A DNA stretch of 64,000 nt, from assembly GCF_000011205.1 (NCBI RefSeq), contig NC_003106.2:930001-994000 (forward strand), read 5' to 3'. Below are positions 39,770 through 49,979 of this stretch, piece after piece. A program made the translations under genes and the position numbers. The DNA comes from Sulfurisphaera tokodaii str. 7. Its GTDB lineage: Archaea > Thermoproteota > Thermoprotei_A > Sulfolobales > Sulfolobaceae. Position 1 is the stretch's first letter; every line of letters begins with the position of its first letter. Below the pieces are notes generated by a model. It saw only the letters and a program-made list of their open reading frames with translations, did no database searches and had not been told where the DNA came from.

Positions 39770-40225
39770 TTCATCTATTACATCTTTCGAAGTATTAAAG
39801 ATTATAATGTGCCTTATATGGTAATATATTTCAAATCTCCTGAAGGCCTTGAGGAGTAAATCCCTTATTCTGTCACCGAACTTATGGACAAACCAGTGTA
39901 ATGAGGACTTTGACTGGACTTCCTAACGTTGAGGAAATTCTTGACCACACTGTTAACAGTTACTAGTTTAATGTCCTCCGTACGAATCTCTGAAGAGCAC
40001 ATTACGATCAACATCTTTAAATAAATCCAAGGGTTCATTTTGGTGAACTTGAAACCATCAAACTCCCTTATGATTACAGCTCTTTCAAGATTTCCTCGTA
40101 ATCCAAAAGGTATTTACTCTTACTCTTCTAACCCAAATATTTTGGGATTACGTCTAAGTTATACCATGGAAATTGTAATTTACTCACACGTTGTTCCCCT
40201 TAAGTATTATTATACCAGTTGAGTC
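39770..40225 (-). pseudogene. Decayed gene, probably a transposase
   Basis: The minus strand gives RAVIIREFDGFKFTKMNPW, IYLKMLIVMCSSEIRTEDIK and VTVNSVVKNFLNVRKSS, then after a frame change SLHWFVHKFGDRIRDLLLKA and FRRFEIYYHIRHIIIFN to a stop. Composition is protein-like but there is no start and there are several breaks. Basic, helical ends like this are common in insertion-sequence transposases; the family is not recognised. 40226-40500 holds nothing I can name. Confidence 0.4.
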
Positions 40226-40503
40226 TGCTATACTTGTTTTACTATAAAAAATTTATTGGTAAAGTAAATTACATTTATTATGTATTGGACGCTCTAACGC
40301 GAGTCCAGGGGGATAAAATCTTTGATAGCAAATATATTCAAATTATTCTATTGGCTAAGGTAATCTTAAAGAATTATGCTTAGTGTTAGTTATTTTAGAT
40401 CCTTTATTCTCCAGAGTTTATTAGCCAAAGCACATTATCGATAACTGATTCTTGATAAAACAAATAGCACGACAGTTAAATTACGGATACGCCTTCTGTG
40501 CAA

Positions 40504-40513
40504 GCTTATATAT
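40504..40513 (+). promoter_or_regulatory. TATA box of the encapsulin gene
   Basis: GCTTATATAT ends 22 nt before the ATG at 40535, consistent with a leaderless transcript. Confidence 0.55.
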
Positions 40514-40534
40514 CTTATAAAGAGATATAATTAT

Positions 40535-41566
40535 ATGTTTTCAACAGATCCTTCAGTAAATGTAAGAAAGGAAAAGATGGATCAAGAAGAGATGATAAGG
40601 GCTATACGGGGGGCTTTAGCTGCTGAAATTGATGCTATTAACTATTATCTTCAACAAGGAAAGCTATTTTCAGATGAATTCGTAAAGAAAGTCCATGATG
40701 ATATTGCTAAAGAAGAGATGACACATTTCGGTGAGTTTTTGAGGTTACTATATCACCTAAATAGGGAAGAGTTCAATTACATATTAAAAGGTTGGAATGA
40801 GGCTTCAAAATTAATAGGAAAGGAGGAGGAGTTTCCTATAAAAATTAATGACGTTGAACTCACTAATGAAAAAACTAAAGTTGAGAAAAGTGATGCTATG
40901 TCGGAGAAAAATTATGTTAAATCTTCCTTAAAGAGTTTATCTAACATAATAAAATGGGATCAGCAAGCAATACCGTTTTATGAGACAAAAGTACAAGATA
41001 ACGCAATAATACAATCTGATAAGCAAGTCCCATATCCTCTAAGCATAATAAATACGCTCTTTAAAGTTATGCCAGATCTACCCAAAGAAGAAACTCAGCC
41101 AGTCTTTATGAAGGCTTATCTTACGCATAGTAGAAAAGAGGATTTATTAATCTATAGGGAACATCCTTTGTCCATATTACAACGTAGCAAGAAAATGAAC
41201 AGAAGTGATTGGAATATTCCGGGCAATATTGTCAATGACATCGTTAGGGCTTATGAACAGGTTCTTTCTTCAGGATATTCAGACGTTAATTTAATAATAC
41301 CTCCCTATGTACATGCGTTATTATACAGAGTCGTTGATAGGACTGGAACAATGGAAATAGAATTACTAAGACATTTAGGCAACATATACGTCTCACCTAA
41401 CGTAGATACTATAGTCGTAATCTCTAAGCAAGTGTTATACGTTTACGAAAAGAAAAGTACAACTCTGGAAAATTTAGGAAGAGATGGAGTATATGAAGTA
41501 TATATGCTATCCTCTGAATTAGCTCCATACGTTACAGACCCAGAGGGATCAGTAGTGATATCATAA
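40535..41566 (+). CDS. Ferritin-like/encapsulin fusion (family 1 encapsulin shell)
   Basis: 343 residues. Residues about 17-95 form a ferritin-like helix pair with iron ligands (LAAEIDAINYYLQQGKLF, then DIAKEEMTHFGEFLRLL, an ExxH). After a linker rich in Lys and Glu, the rest resembles the linocin M18/HK97-fold shell: YPLSIINTLFKVMPDLPKEE, NDIVRAYEQVLSSGYSDVNL, IPPYVHALLYRVVDRTGTM, then VSPNVDTIVVISKQVLYVYE. The same order and length as the Pyrococcus furiosus virus-like particle protein. It should form an iron-storing protein cage with its own ferroxidase. Confidence 0.82.
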   Translation: MFSTDPSVNVRKEKMDQEEMIRAIRGALAAEIDAINYYLQQGKLFSDEFVKKVHDDIAKEEMTHFGEFLRLLYHLNREEFNYILKGWNEASKLIGKEEEFPIKINDVELTNEKTKVEKSDAMSEKNYVKSSLKSLSNIIKWDQQAIPFYETKVQDNAIIQSDKQVPYPLSIINTLFKVMPDLPKEETQPVFMKAYLTHSRKEDLLIYREHPLSILQRSKKMNRSDWNIPGNIVNDIVRAYEQVLSSGYSDVNLIIPPYVHALLYRVVDRTGTMEIELLRHLGNIYVSPNVDTIVVISKQVLYVYEKKSTTLENLGRDGVYEVYMLSSELAPYVTDPEGSVVIS

Positions 41567-41815
41567 CTTATGATTTGATAAGAATCTAAGCCTCTTATTC
41601 CTTAACTCTCTTTTATAGAGAGGTTTAAATAGATGTTTATATCTATAATACTTTTACAGAAAAATTCTATGTTATATAGTCTTAAAGACAACAATTTAGA
41701 TCATGAAGAGTCTGTTTATCTCCTTCGAAAGAAAGAATTATTTCCAGTTGTCGAAATATAAGACTATCAGAGATCTGTAACTAGTTTTCTTTATCACTAT
41801 TCTATATATATAATC

Positions 41816-43124
41816 TTAGCTCATAAAAGAGTCCAATATATCTTCTATATTAATAAGGAACTTATATGCATGGAGAACTTTAATCTCTTCTACCTCCCTC
41901 TCCTGCTCAAACGTAACTATAAGTGCTGCATCATAGTCTGCATATTTTTTGAACTTCCTTAAACTCTTTAGTTCTCTCTCCTCATTTTCATCATTCAGTT
42001 CATAAGTTATCCGTATAGGGAGAATCTTTTTACCATCTTTATGATAACGTCAATTTCAGAATCTTCAGAAGACCAATAGTACAGTTCATAAAACCTTCTT
42101 ATCGCATATCTATATAGATGCTGAACAATTAAGCTTTCAAAAGTCCTTCCGAGAGGCGCGGTATAAAAATACTTCAAAAAGCCGTTATCTATTACATAAA
42201 CCTTTCTAGGTGAATTCTCTACAACTTTAGGAGATATTGAATAGTTCTTTAGGAAAAAGAGTAGGAATGATTTTTCAAGATATTCAGAGTACCTCTCAAC
42301 AATCTTTACTGGGATTTTAAGGAACTTGGACACGCTATTATAAGTTATTTTAGAGGCAGAGGAGGAAATGCAAAACTTAGTAAGAGGCCTTATATTCTCC
42401 TCCCTTTTAATATTATACCTAAAATATCTTTCACAATAATCGTGTCAAAGTAGGAGTGAATAAGCTCAGCCCTCACCTCTGGATTAAGAACGACGTCTGG
42501 AAATCCTCCGTAGTTCATCATTTCTATCAGTTCTTTCTTTATTTTATCTTTTTTCCGCTAACTCAACAACTCCTTTCACACTTATCCCTTTAAATTTCAA
42601 TACCTCATAGAAGGAGAGAGGAGTAACTCTAACTTCAACATGCCTACCAGAAAGTAAAGTCGTAAACTCTGAACTTAATAGTTTTGCTGATGATCCCGTA
42701 ACAATTATCTTTGCCTCGCGTCTTTCTTCTAAACCTCTAACGAACCTCTCCCAGCCCTCAATTTCTTGTGCCTCATCTAACACCAGATAAGTGGGCTTTA
42801 CTCTTATCCTTTTTTACATAAGTTAAAGATTATACATTTTCAGAAGTAGCTCATAATTAAGGTTTATCAACCTCTTATCGTCGAATCTAATAATTAAAGT
42901 ATCAACTGGGTTTACTCCATTCTCTATTAGTCTGTTTAATATTTGTCTCGCAATGAAAGACTTTCCTGCCCTCATAATTCCAGAAATAGCTACTATTTTT
43001 TACGCTGTTTAACAGTTTTATTATTCTCTCCACATAACATTCCTTTTCTATTCCTACTTTAGGCTTTTCTTTTCACCAGAAGTTCCATACCTGACATTAT
43101 CTTCAGTAGTTCCTCATCATTCAT
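41816..43124 (-). pseudogene. Decayed AAA/DUF4143 ATPase
   Basis: Pieces in order on the minus strand: MNDEELLKIMSGMELL start, SGIMRAGKSFIARQIL (Walker A), LVLDEAQEIEGWERFVRGL (Walker B), RHVEVRVTPLSFYEVLKFKG, the winged-helix and VYVIDNGFLKYF part, and the end ADYDAALIVTFEQEREVEEI with a stop. They lie in different frames separated by stops and shifts. A paralogue of the intact gene at 33789-35075. Confidence 0.8.
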
Positions 43125-43242
43125 AACATAGTATATCGTATAATATAAACTTGTCATACGTGACAAACTATTAACGTGAGAATTTAACATATATGAGAAA
43201 TAATAAGAAGAAAAAACCTAATAACTCAATTAGCAATTATAG

Positions 43243-43418
43243 TAGGAAAATCGTTACGTTTTTATGTTACGTTAAAAATATATAAGAAAAATCCTTTTAT
43301 TAACTGAAGATTTCTTTCTAGTAAGCGATAAAAATAATGAAGTAAATTCTAAGTATTTATTAGTTTATGAGTAAATATTATAATTTTTTATGGTAAGATA
43401 ATATCTTTAAACTACTAC
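43243..43418 (+). repeat. Dispersed ~180-bp repeat, copy 3
   Basis: TAGGAAAATCGTTACGTTT to AAACTACTA, closest to copy 1 at 15262-15438. The stretch 43419-43960 behind it has fragments resembling the MITE inside and a weak relative of the hairpin repeat at 43730, and no gene. Confidence 0.7.
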
Positions 43419-43961
43419 TCAATAAAAACTTATGGAATTTGACTCTTTATAGAAGAGAGGTTTGTGAAGCCAATCTGAGCTGTATAAGAGGTAACATACA
43501 AATTCATTAAGTTAGCATAATAAAAGAAAGACATTAAGTTAAAATTTCTCATATACGTGGAATTATTAGAAAGAAGATTATAGGATGAATTGACTATAAT
43601 ACTCTACTGTGTCTACTTATAATATGAAACATTCTGTTATCTCCTTAAACTTTAGGTGATGAGTATTAGATAGAGTTAATGAAGTTCAAATTTTTGATTA
43701 TCTAAAAAATAACCTTCTCACAATCACTAAATTTCCTCGTCATAGTATATGTGGAATTAAGGCTCGTATTTATCAAACTTAAAGTAAAAAAGCAAATAAT
43801 GATGTCGAATTTAGAACTCATAAGATATTAAATTTATACAATTCTACATACGTGTATTAATAAGGAGAGCTTGGCTACATGTTTAGGTCTTGGGATTAAT
43901 GATTTTCTATCGATAGACAAAATATTTTTATCATTATTCATAAGTACTTCAGGGTGTAAAA

Positions 43962-44444
43962 CTACTTGGATAATGTATGTTCAAGTATGTAAATGGTTAA
44001 GGATGACTCTATGAAAGCCGCAATTATCAACATGATAAAGCCTATAAAAAGAAGCTTTATTACTTTGTTTCTATGTCTAAAATTCTCTCCTGCATAAGCA
44101 ATGAAGCAAAAACCCAAAAGCTCCAATATACCGTGAGGAAGAATACCAATTAAGCCTATTATAAAACCAGAGGTAAACACTATTTCGCCTATAACAAAAG
44201 ATAAGACCAAAATTACTATCCTCTGAATTACCTTACTAATACCAAGAAGGAATAGTATTATTGCAAATGTAAAGTTCACCTCTATAATCTTCAAGAAAAG
44301 TCCGTAGTCAGGTATGGGAAGAGGTATTGGCACACCTGGTTTAGAGAAACCTTTGAAGTAATCTATTAAGCCTCCTCCAAAGAGGCCTAACCAAAATGTA
44401 AGGTAAATTTTTACTATATCCTTCCAATTAAATTCTTTTAACAA
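43962..44444 (-). CDS. Four-helix membrane protein, third gene of the M48 cluster
   Basis: 160 residues from TTG, with about four hydrophobic segments (IYLTFWLGLFGGGLIDYF, FAIILFLLGISKVIQRIVIL, FTSGFIIGLIGILPHGILEL, FIGFIMLIIAAFIESSL). GLIGILPHGILELLGF recalls the stage II sporulation M/DUF95 family (PHG.LE). Starts 2 nt after the protease stop, so one operon. Role unknown: partner or immunity protein. Confidence 0.6.
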   Translation of the reverse strand: MLKEFNWKDIVKIYLTFWLGLFGGGLIDYFKGFSKPGVPIPLPIPDYGLFLKIIEVNFTFAIILFLLGISKVIQRIVILVLSFVIGEIVFTSGFIIGLIGILPHGILELLGFCFIAYAGENFRHRNKVIKLLFIGFIMLIIAAFIESSLTIYILEHTLSK

Positions 44445-44446
44445 TT

Positions 44447-45877
44447 TTATACACCATATAGAAATATTCTGACTACGCTAATGAGAACGTTTATGCCTAG
44501 ATATATTAGGAAAGTGTATATAATAACCTTTTTAGATTTTAGAAACACTCTAGCAATCATATATGTTAAAGCTATCCCAACTAAGAATAGTAAAATAATT
44601 AAGTATATGTTAGGGTAGCCATTTAGTGCACTCATACTTGAAATTATATAAAGTCCGGCAAGTAGGAAGGAGAAGTTCATACTTCCCCTTTCAGTCATTC
44701 CATAGTACTTCTTCACAACGGGTAAGAAAACTAGCCCTACTAGAAATAATATTACAAGAATACCTATATAAAGGAAAGGGAAGAGTTCTATTATAATAAT
44801 TGAGTTTGTACGCATTATTGTAATTGTTGCTGCTACAAAAGAGAGGATTGTTGGAAACTCCCAAAAGCCTAAGGAGGATAAAGGATCTCCAGTTTTTAAA
44901 GCATTCCTTGATGAGGTGTGAGTAATTCTACTAAATAGAGGGGCTTCCTCAGTACTCTTTATATTTTTACCATATTTTATTCTAAGTATCTCCAGTAAAT
45001 TCTCATACGCTTTTTCACCAATTATCTTAAATGCGAAAGCGTCAGCCCTCGATTCCGCAACCCTCAAGAAGAGGAGACTTGCAACTCCTATAGACAACAC
45101 TACTAAAAGTGTTTTAATTACAAGAAGTATAGTAATATTTACGAGAGGAATAATATATGAAAAAGCTGTAAAAAATATTAAAGAGTCAATAATAGATACT
45201 AGCAATATTCCTGCTAATTGAAGTAAAATTGGATGATATTCCTTTGCATGGGCTAACTCATGCGCCTCAACTATCTTTACAAGCGATTCATCTACAGTAT
45301 CAGATATAAATATTATTTCCTTAAAAGGTGAACGATGTGATAATGCAAGAACACCCGTAGTCAAACCATTATGCCCAAATTTAGGAACCCTAATAATTTT
45401 AACTTCTCCAGGTTTAACCTCTTTAAATAAATTAACCCTAGACAATACTATCATTGAAAATAAAATCTGAAATAAGAAGTTTAAGGCAATCGAAACAAAT
45501 AAATCCATAGGGGTAATAGAAGTTATGTGAAGAATCCAAACAAAACAAGCAAAAATAAAAAATGAAAAAAGTATTAATGAGAAAGAGAGAAGCAAAGACA
45601 TTTTCACGATTGAAATAAAAGGATTATAAACGTTTTTACTATATGATTTCGATTCTTGCACAGACTTCTGTAAACCCCCTTTAAAAGGGGCTTTAAGAAG
45701 GACTATTATAGTAAGGACTGTGAAAAATATTCCTATGCTTACAAATCCGATACCCATAAAAAGGATTATTCGCGCTAAAAAAGGATTGATTTTATATGTA
45801 AAAAATGAAAAGATAGAACTCAATATGGAAAGGAGATAAAAGAAAAATGCTGACTTTTTTTTATTCAATTTTATCAC
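44447..45877 (-). CDS. Membrane-bound M48-type metalloprotease
   Basis: 476 residues from GTG, directly after the stop of the small upstream gene. Several N-terminal transmembrane helices, the zinc motif VEAHELAHAKEYHP (HExxH), the third ligand region RVAESRADAFAFKIIG, and four more helices at the end. HtpX/BlaR1-like membrane protease. Sits between two small membrane proteins in one operon, so it may process or degrade one of them. Confidence 0.82.
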   Translation of the reverse strand: MIKLNKKKSAFFFYLLSILSSIFSFFTYKINPFLARIILFMGIGFVSIGIFFTVLTIIVLLKAPFKGGLQKSVQESKSYSKNVYNPFISIVKMSLLLSFSLILFSFFIFACFVWILHITSITPMDLFVSIALNFLFQILFSMIVLSRVNLFKEVKPGEVKIIRVPKFGHNGLTTGVLALSHRSPFKEIIFISDTVDESLVKIVEAHELAHAKEYHPILLQLAGILLVSIIDSLIFFTAFSYIIPLVNITILLVIKTLLVVLSIGVASLLFLRVAESRADAFAFKIIGEKAYENLLEILRIKYGKNIKSTEEAPLFSRITHTSSRNALKTGDPLSSLGFWEFPTILSFVAATITIMRTNSIIIIELFPFLYIGILVILFLVGLVFLPVVKKYYGMTERGSMNFSFLLAGLYIISSMSALNGYPNIYLIILLFLVGIALTYMIARVFLKSKKVIIYTFLIYLGINVLISVVRIFLYGV

Positions 45878-46219
45878 CTAACCGAAGCCTAGACCGGTGA
45901 ATGCAAGCCCTATGCCTACAATTAGAAGTACTAATGCTAGCGTGTTATAACCCATATAGTGAGCTACAGCGGCAAGACCACCAAATGCTCCTGCTCCTCC
46001 AAAAAACATTCCTGCCATAGTAGTAGAAGTATCAAAATCCATTGAAAGCTCGAAACCAAAAATGCTAAACTCGACCAAATCGAGCCCTTCAATAGCCATG
46101 TAAGCGGCTAGTAGGTACATCGATAATGGAAACATTGCTAGTAGAAATATTGCTACTAGAGCTAAAAATGCAGTTACATTGCTATACTTGCTTATTACTT
46201 TCACTCTGTCTTTATCCAC
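45878..46219 (-). CDS. Small Gly-rich hydrophobic membrane protein
   Basis: 113 residues. Charged start (MDKDRVKVISKYS), a helix (FLALVAIFLLAMFPLSMYLL), an acidic middle (LDLVEFSIFGFELSMDFD), then two Gly/Ala-rich hydrophobic stretches (MAGMFFGGAGAFGGLAAVAH and TLALVLLIVGIGLAFTGLGF). First gene of the protease operon. Small Gly-rich membrane peptides can be bacteriocin- or holin-like; Sulfolobales are known to make sulfolobicins, but I cannot match the sequence. Confidence 0.6.
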   Translation of the reverse strand: MDKDRVKVISKYSNVTAFLALVAIFLLAMFPLSMYLLAAYMAIEGLDLVEFSIFGFELSMDFDTSTTMAGMFFGGAGAFGGLAAVAHYMGYNTLALVLLIVGIGLAFTGLGFG

Positions 46220-46624
46220 CTTTTCACCTCCCTAAGATGATTTTGAATACTAATTTATTTTCTTAACTATTTACACTATTAAATCACTTTATGAGATTGA
46301 TTAATTAGTGTTTTCATTCTACGATCTTTATTTCAACACATATTTAACTAATAGGTTATCTTATATATCTATTTTTAATCTATTCACTTATAAATCTAAG
46401 TAATTTATCTACAAATTCATCACTTCGAAAATAATTCTATGATTAAAAGTTAGTGAAATAATTTAGCTGAATATTCTTGAATTGTAGTAATATTATTGTA
46501 TCTTTTCTCTACTTTTCTCTTTATTACCTCAGTCAGTATTGCGGAGATACGACTAAAATCACGAAGAGACAGAGCATAGGGTACCTCAAAAATTCTCTCT
46601 TACCATTACGTCTTTCTTGATCTT
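46220..46624. other. Intergenic, AT-rich
   Basis: No gene seen. Ends at the right end of the tnpB element. Confidence 0.4.
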
Positions 46625-46780
46625 CATGTCTTAGATCTGACTTTCTCACCGCCCTGGAAGGGCGATGGTTCCCTCCCAGAGGGTTCATCGCTCCCACCAT
46701 TGATTCGGGTTTACATCCCTCATTTGGTGGGCAGACGAGAGGGTCAGAGACCCCCTCCCATTCAAATTAACTATAGCAAT
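46625..46780 (-). ncRNA. Probable omega/reRNA at the tnpB 3' end
   Basis: The last tnpB codons and the right end form stacked hairpins on the coding strand (CCCTC/GAGGG and CGCCCT/AGGGCG), where TnpB guide RNAs are known to arise. The guide would be the flank just outside the element, starting near GTGAGAAAGTC. Inferred by position and structure. Confidence 0.5.
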
Positions 46781-47842
46781 AACATCCCTATCATTCTCAT
46801 AACCACAAATACACTTAAACCAACGATAAGAAACCTCAACCATTTTATTACCACACTTAGGGCAAGAGACGGAAGAATATTTGGGATTAACGTATTGAAC
46901 TAGAATACCGTGCTTCCTAGCCTGCCACTCAATCCAGTACTGAATCCTACGATACTGCATTAGATAAAGTTTGTCACGAAACTCTTTAGGTAGTTTATCT
47001 ACGTTCTTGATGAGGTTCTCAAGGTTCTCCAACTTAATAACATTAGCACCAAAATCTCTAGCAACCTCAACAACCCACTTCCCCACTTTTCTAGCAAAAT
47101 CCTCCATAATACGCCTAGCCTTTTGATGAAAAGAACGAATTCTATACAAGATCCCCTTATTCTCCTTCCATCTCCTTGGGTATTTCTTCTGCAATCTCTC
47201 AGCTAAAGACTTCAAGTGGTGAACCTCGTACAAACGAGTTGGAATCCTAACATAATGAGTATCATCCTTGCCAACAACTATTTCACCCATATTAATATCA
47301 ACAGCAACACTTTCCCTAGGTTCAACTTTCTCCAACGGTTTCTCAAAAACAACCTTGAGAAAAGCCTTATCACCCTTGACTACTAACCTTGCCTCCTTCA
47401 TCTTCCAGTTCATATACTCCTTAATGTTTCTAGGATAACCCAGAATTTGAAGTTCACCAACACCAGAAATCCTAACAGTCATGTTATCTAAGTCCACATT
47501 ATAACTTGCTTTAGGAGTTAACCATACAGTGGGCTTATATACTCTTGGAAAACGTCCCTTTTTAGGATTATTATACCAACCCTTGTATACTGAGAGTGCA
47601 TCCCTATAACAGTCCTCAGCAACCTTTGATGGTAGATTGTATTCCCCTCTTAACCTCTCGTATAACTCCTCGTGGATTCTCCCTAACACACCCTTCTCTT
47701 CTGGATTTGGAACATTCTCCTTTAGCCAGAATAGGGTGAAACGGAGTGCCTTAACGTAGTTATTCACAAGGGCTAGGAGGGGTTCAGATAGGGCGACCTT
47801 CATGGAAACAGTAGCTCTGATCGCTTTAACCCTCCTAGCCAT
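46685..47842 (-). CDS. tnpB: TnpB RNA-guided nuclease
   Basis: 385 residues. RuvC-I Asp in [12 protein letters not shown], RuvC-II Glu in [10 protein letters not shown], the zinc ribbon [12 protein letters not shown] ... [10 protein letters not shown] and the RuvC-III Asp in [11 protein letters not shown] are all present, so the nuclease looks active. TnpB proteins cut DNA with an element-derived RNA and promote retention of the element. Confidence 0.9.
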   Translation of the reverse strand: MARRVKAIRATVSMKVALSEPLLALVNNYVKALRFTLFWLKENVPNPEEKGVLGRIHEELYERLRGEYNLPSKVAEDCYRDALSVYKGWYNNPKKGRFPRVYKPTVWLTPKASYNVDLDNMTVRISGVGELQILGYPRNIKEYMNWKMKEARLVVKGDKAFLKVVFEKPLEKVEPRESVAVDINMGEIVVGKDDTHYVRIPTRLYEVHHLKSLAERLQKKYPRRWKENKGILYRIRSFHQKARRIMEDFARKVGKWVVEVARDFGANVIKLENLENLIKNVDKLPKEFRDKLYLMQYRRIQYWIEWQARKHGILVQYVNPKYSSVSCPKCGNKMVEVSYRWFKCICGYENDRDVIAIVNLNGRGSLTLSSAHQMRDVNPNQWWER

Positions 47843-47971
47843 TAGGAGAAAATTAAAAGAGATGATATTTAAACTTTATAAGGGGGCTATCCATCCCCGC
47901 TGGCGAGGCTTTCCGCCACCTTAACCCCCATTTTTTGGTAAAATAAAATCTTAACTACTTTCCTTCCTTTC

Positions 47972-48349
47972 TCAGTCACATTTCTCATCAATCGTTTGTA
48001 TACTCATATCGTCTGGGTAATCAATTATGCAAAAGAACTCTAACTCTTTATCGTAATTTACAAAAGCATGTTTAACTCCTCCATCAATAAAAATATAATC
48101 TCCATCTTTCAATTCGTAAGTTTTATCGGCAACACATACTTTACATTTTCCTTTTACTATAACTACTGTCTCTTGATATTTGTGTGTATGCATAGGAATC
48201 ACTCCATTGGGCTCTAAAGTAAATCTTCTTACAGCGTAGTGTGCCCCTTCATTTTTAGTAACTAACCATTGGATGTAAGCTCCCTTAGAACCCTTAATTG
48301 GTACCTTCTGTTTTTCCACTTTCGAAATGTTTGACAAGTAGTAGTCCAT
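47972..48349 (-). CDS. Single-domain cupin
   Basis: 125 residues. [20 protein letters not shown] and [12 protein letters not shown] give the two cupin motifs with His, His, Glu and His metal ligands. Could be a dioxygenase or isomerase, or only a binding protein; no neighbour helps. Confidence 0.8.
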   Translation of the reverse strand: MDYYLSNISKVEKQKVPIKGSKGAYIQWLVTKNEGAHYAVRRFTLEPNGVIPMHTHKYQETVVIVKGKCKVCVADKTYELKDGDYIFIDGGVKHAFVNYDKELEFFCIIDYPDDMSIQTIDEKCD

Positions 48350-49107
48350 GGGTTATGTTACATTTTATCTCTTTTAAAGTTAAGCATATGATAAAAAAAT
48401 TGAAGAGAAAATATCAGTTACAATATTTTTCTCTCATCAAGCTATCTCTAGACTCTTCTTACCTTAAATTTTAGGGATTAAACTATGAAAAGAAGAGTAA
48501 AATTGAATATGTCTTCACTTATAGTCATTATCTCATATTTTCTTTTGTTTCTCCATCTTTTTCAAATAATCTCTCTTGTTATTTGTTCTCCAGTTGAAGT
48601 ATAAGTCTCCCTTAATCTATTTGGGGTAAAGGTTTTTACGTCTTTCCAGTTAAAGTTTTGCGTTAAATAAAAAACCCGTCAAAGTGACAAGTTAAGTCGG
48701 AGTTAACTGAACAAAATATTACTTGGAGCTTTAGAAAGAGAATGAAAAGACGTAAACTACACTTGAAATAAAGGTTTTATTGCTCTCACTAAAAATTGAA
48801 AGTAATACGCTCCCTTCCTTTTAACCAAAAGGAAATTTCATTTGGAATAGCCCAAAACTCTTAAGTTTTTCCATTGTTTTTATTTCAATAAAGCAAACTA
48901 TTCAGATACTTCTTCGGTTCTGTTTTCATAGGTTTATCTCAATTTTAGTATTGTGAAATTGAACAATTATTTCTAGTAAGTAAAGAAACGAGTGAATCTT
49001 ATAATAATTTCTTGTTAAACTTGTTCATGAAGTGCAGTTTCTAATCAACACTGATAATCTCGATATACGCAAAAGGTATAAATTTGAGATTTAGATTACT
49101 ATATTAC
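48350..49107. other. Gene-free stretch upstream of the orphan block
   Basis: A 38-codon ORF from ATG at 48485 (MKRRVKLNMSSLIVIISYFL) encodes one hydrophobic helix and may be a small membrane protein, at low confidence. The TATA box GTATAAAT (49076-49083) near the end belongs to the next gene. Confidence 0.3.
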
Positions 49108-49815
49108 ATGGAAAGTGTTGAAGATTACGAGGAAATAATTAGGGATGCCTTTAAGATTGTTGAGAGTATATTGCCTAAAAGGGGCTATGATTACATCAAT
49201 ATTAATATTTATCCTTTTGGTAGTAATAGGGCTTCAATAGCATTCGGACGTAGTTCAGATTTATATTATACTGTCTTATTAATGGATGATATAAGATTTA
49301 AAGGAAAGTCTTTAGAATTCCTCATAAAAAGTTCACTTGTTACGCTACTCAGATTAAGCGTGAAAGATCTTAAATCCATTTCTGATGAAGTTAAAAAAGG
49401 GAATTTCAGTTCTTTAGAAAGGTTAAAGGGGATAGATGCTCATGTGATAGAAATTTTTGAAGAAATTGAAGAAATTACGTTAAAAGAGATAACAGATTTT
49501 CTCGTGCGGATGATAGATGAGACTGAGGCTATTATTTCAAAAAACCTGGATGTCCTTTCAACTTATGTTAAAATAGTAAGGGAAATAGGAGAAATTATGG
49601 AATATGTGGATAAGATAAAAGAGCTTGCCACTAAATTAAAGGAAAGCGAAATTCTTAATGACGTTAAAAATAAGGAAAAGGAGACCATAATGGAACTTAA
49701 AGGAATTAATACTTTGAACGAATTGTCTAGTGCAAACTTGACCGTTATTTATGATAATATTAATGCAATCTCAAAATACCTTAAAACCCAGATAATGAAA
49801 TTAGAAAAAATCTGA
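49108..49815 (+). CDS. Unknown protein with long coiled-coil C-terminus
   Basis: 235 residues from ATG, chosen because GTATAAAT lies 25-32 nt upstream; TTG at 49084 overlaps that box. The first 80 residues are alpha-beta (YININIYPFGSNRASIAFGR). From about residue 110 it is helical and charged (EEITLKEITDFLVRMIDETE, EYVDKIKELATKLKESEIL). Not recognised. Its 3' flank is duplicated at 52840-52930. Confidence 0.55.
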   Translation: MESVEDYEEIIRDAFKIVESILPKRGYDYININIYPFGSNRASIAFGRSSDLYYTVLLMDDIRFKGKSLEFLIKSSLVTLLRLSVKDLKSISDEVKKGNFSSLERLKGIDAHVIEIFEEIEEITLKEITDFLVRMIDETEAIISKNLDVLSTYVKIVREIGEIMEYVDKIKELATKLKESEILNDVKNKEKETIMELKGINTLNELSSANLTVIYDNINAISKYLKTQIMKLEKI

Positions 49816-49834
49816 AAAAGCGTTGTATTTTGTT

Positions 49835-49935
49835 TCAGTTTTTATTAAAGCCTACTTGGAACTTACTTTTAAATCAATTCTTTAATGTAGGAAAAAATTA
49901 ATGGGCTTAACATCTAAAAAAGAATTTAACAAAGC
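49835..49935 (+). repeat. Flank repeat, copy A (partner at 52840-52935)
   Basis: GTTTTTATTAAAGC, ACTTTTAAAT, AATGTAGG and ACATCTAAAAAAGAAT align in order with the stretch behind the ORF at 52495-52776. About 100 nt, diverged. Confidence 0.5.
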
Positions 49936-49979
49936 AGAAAACGTAAATTTTATTTATCATTCTATTTCTAGTATACTGT

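Larger units (their letters stand above)
46625..47935 (-). mobile_element. IS200/IS605-type element with tnpB only
   Basis: A single tnpB lies between GC-rich hairpin ends in AT-rich DNA: CACCGCCCTGGAAGGGCGAT with CCCTCCCAGAGGG at one side, GGGGGCTATCC and TTCCGCCACCTTAACCCCC at the other. No tnpA (Y1 transposase) is present, so movement needs one in trans. Exact ends are approximate. Confidence 0.7.

Noticed and set aside
40040-40100. 17-nt identity (ATCATAAGGGAGTTTGA) between the integrase start region and the decayed gene at 40 kb
   Set aside because: Surroundings do not match; an identity of this length can arise by chance in AT-rich DNA of this size.
43655-43710. Possible C/D-box RNA starting GTGATGA at about 43660
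   Set aside because: No CTGA at either expected distance.
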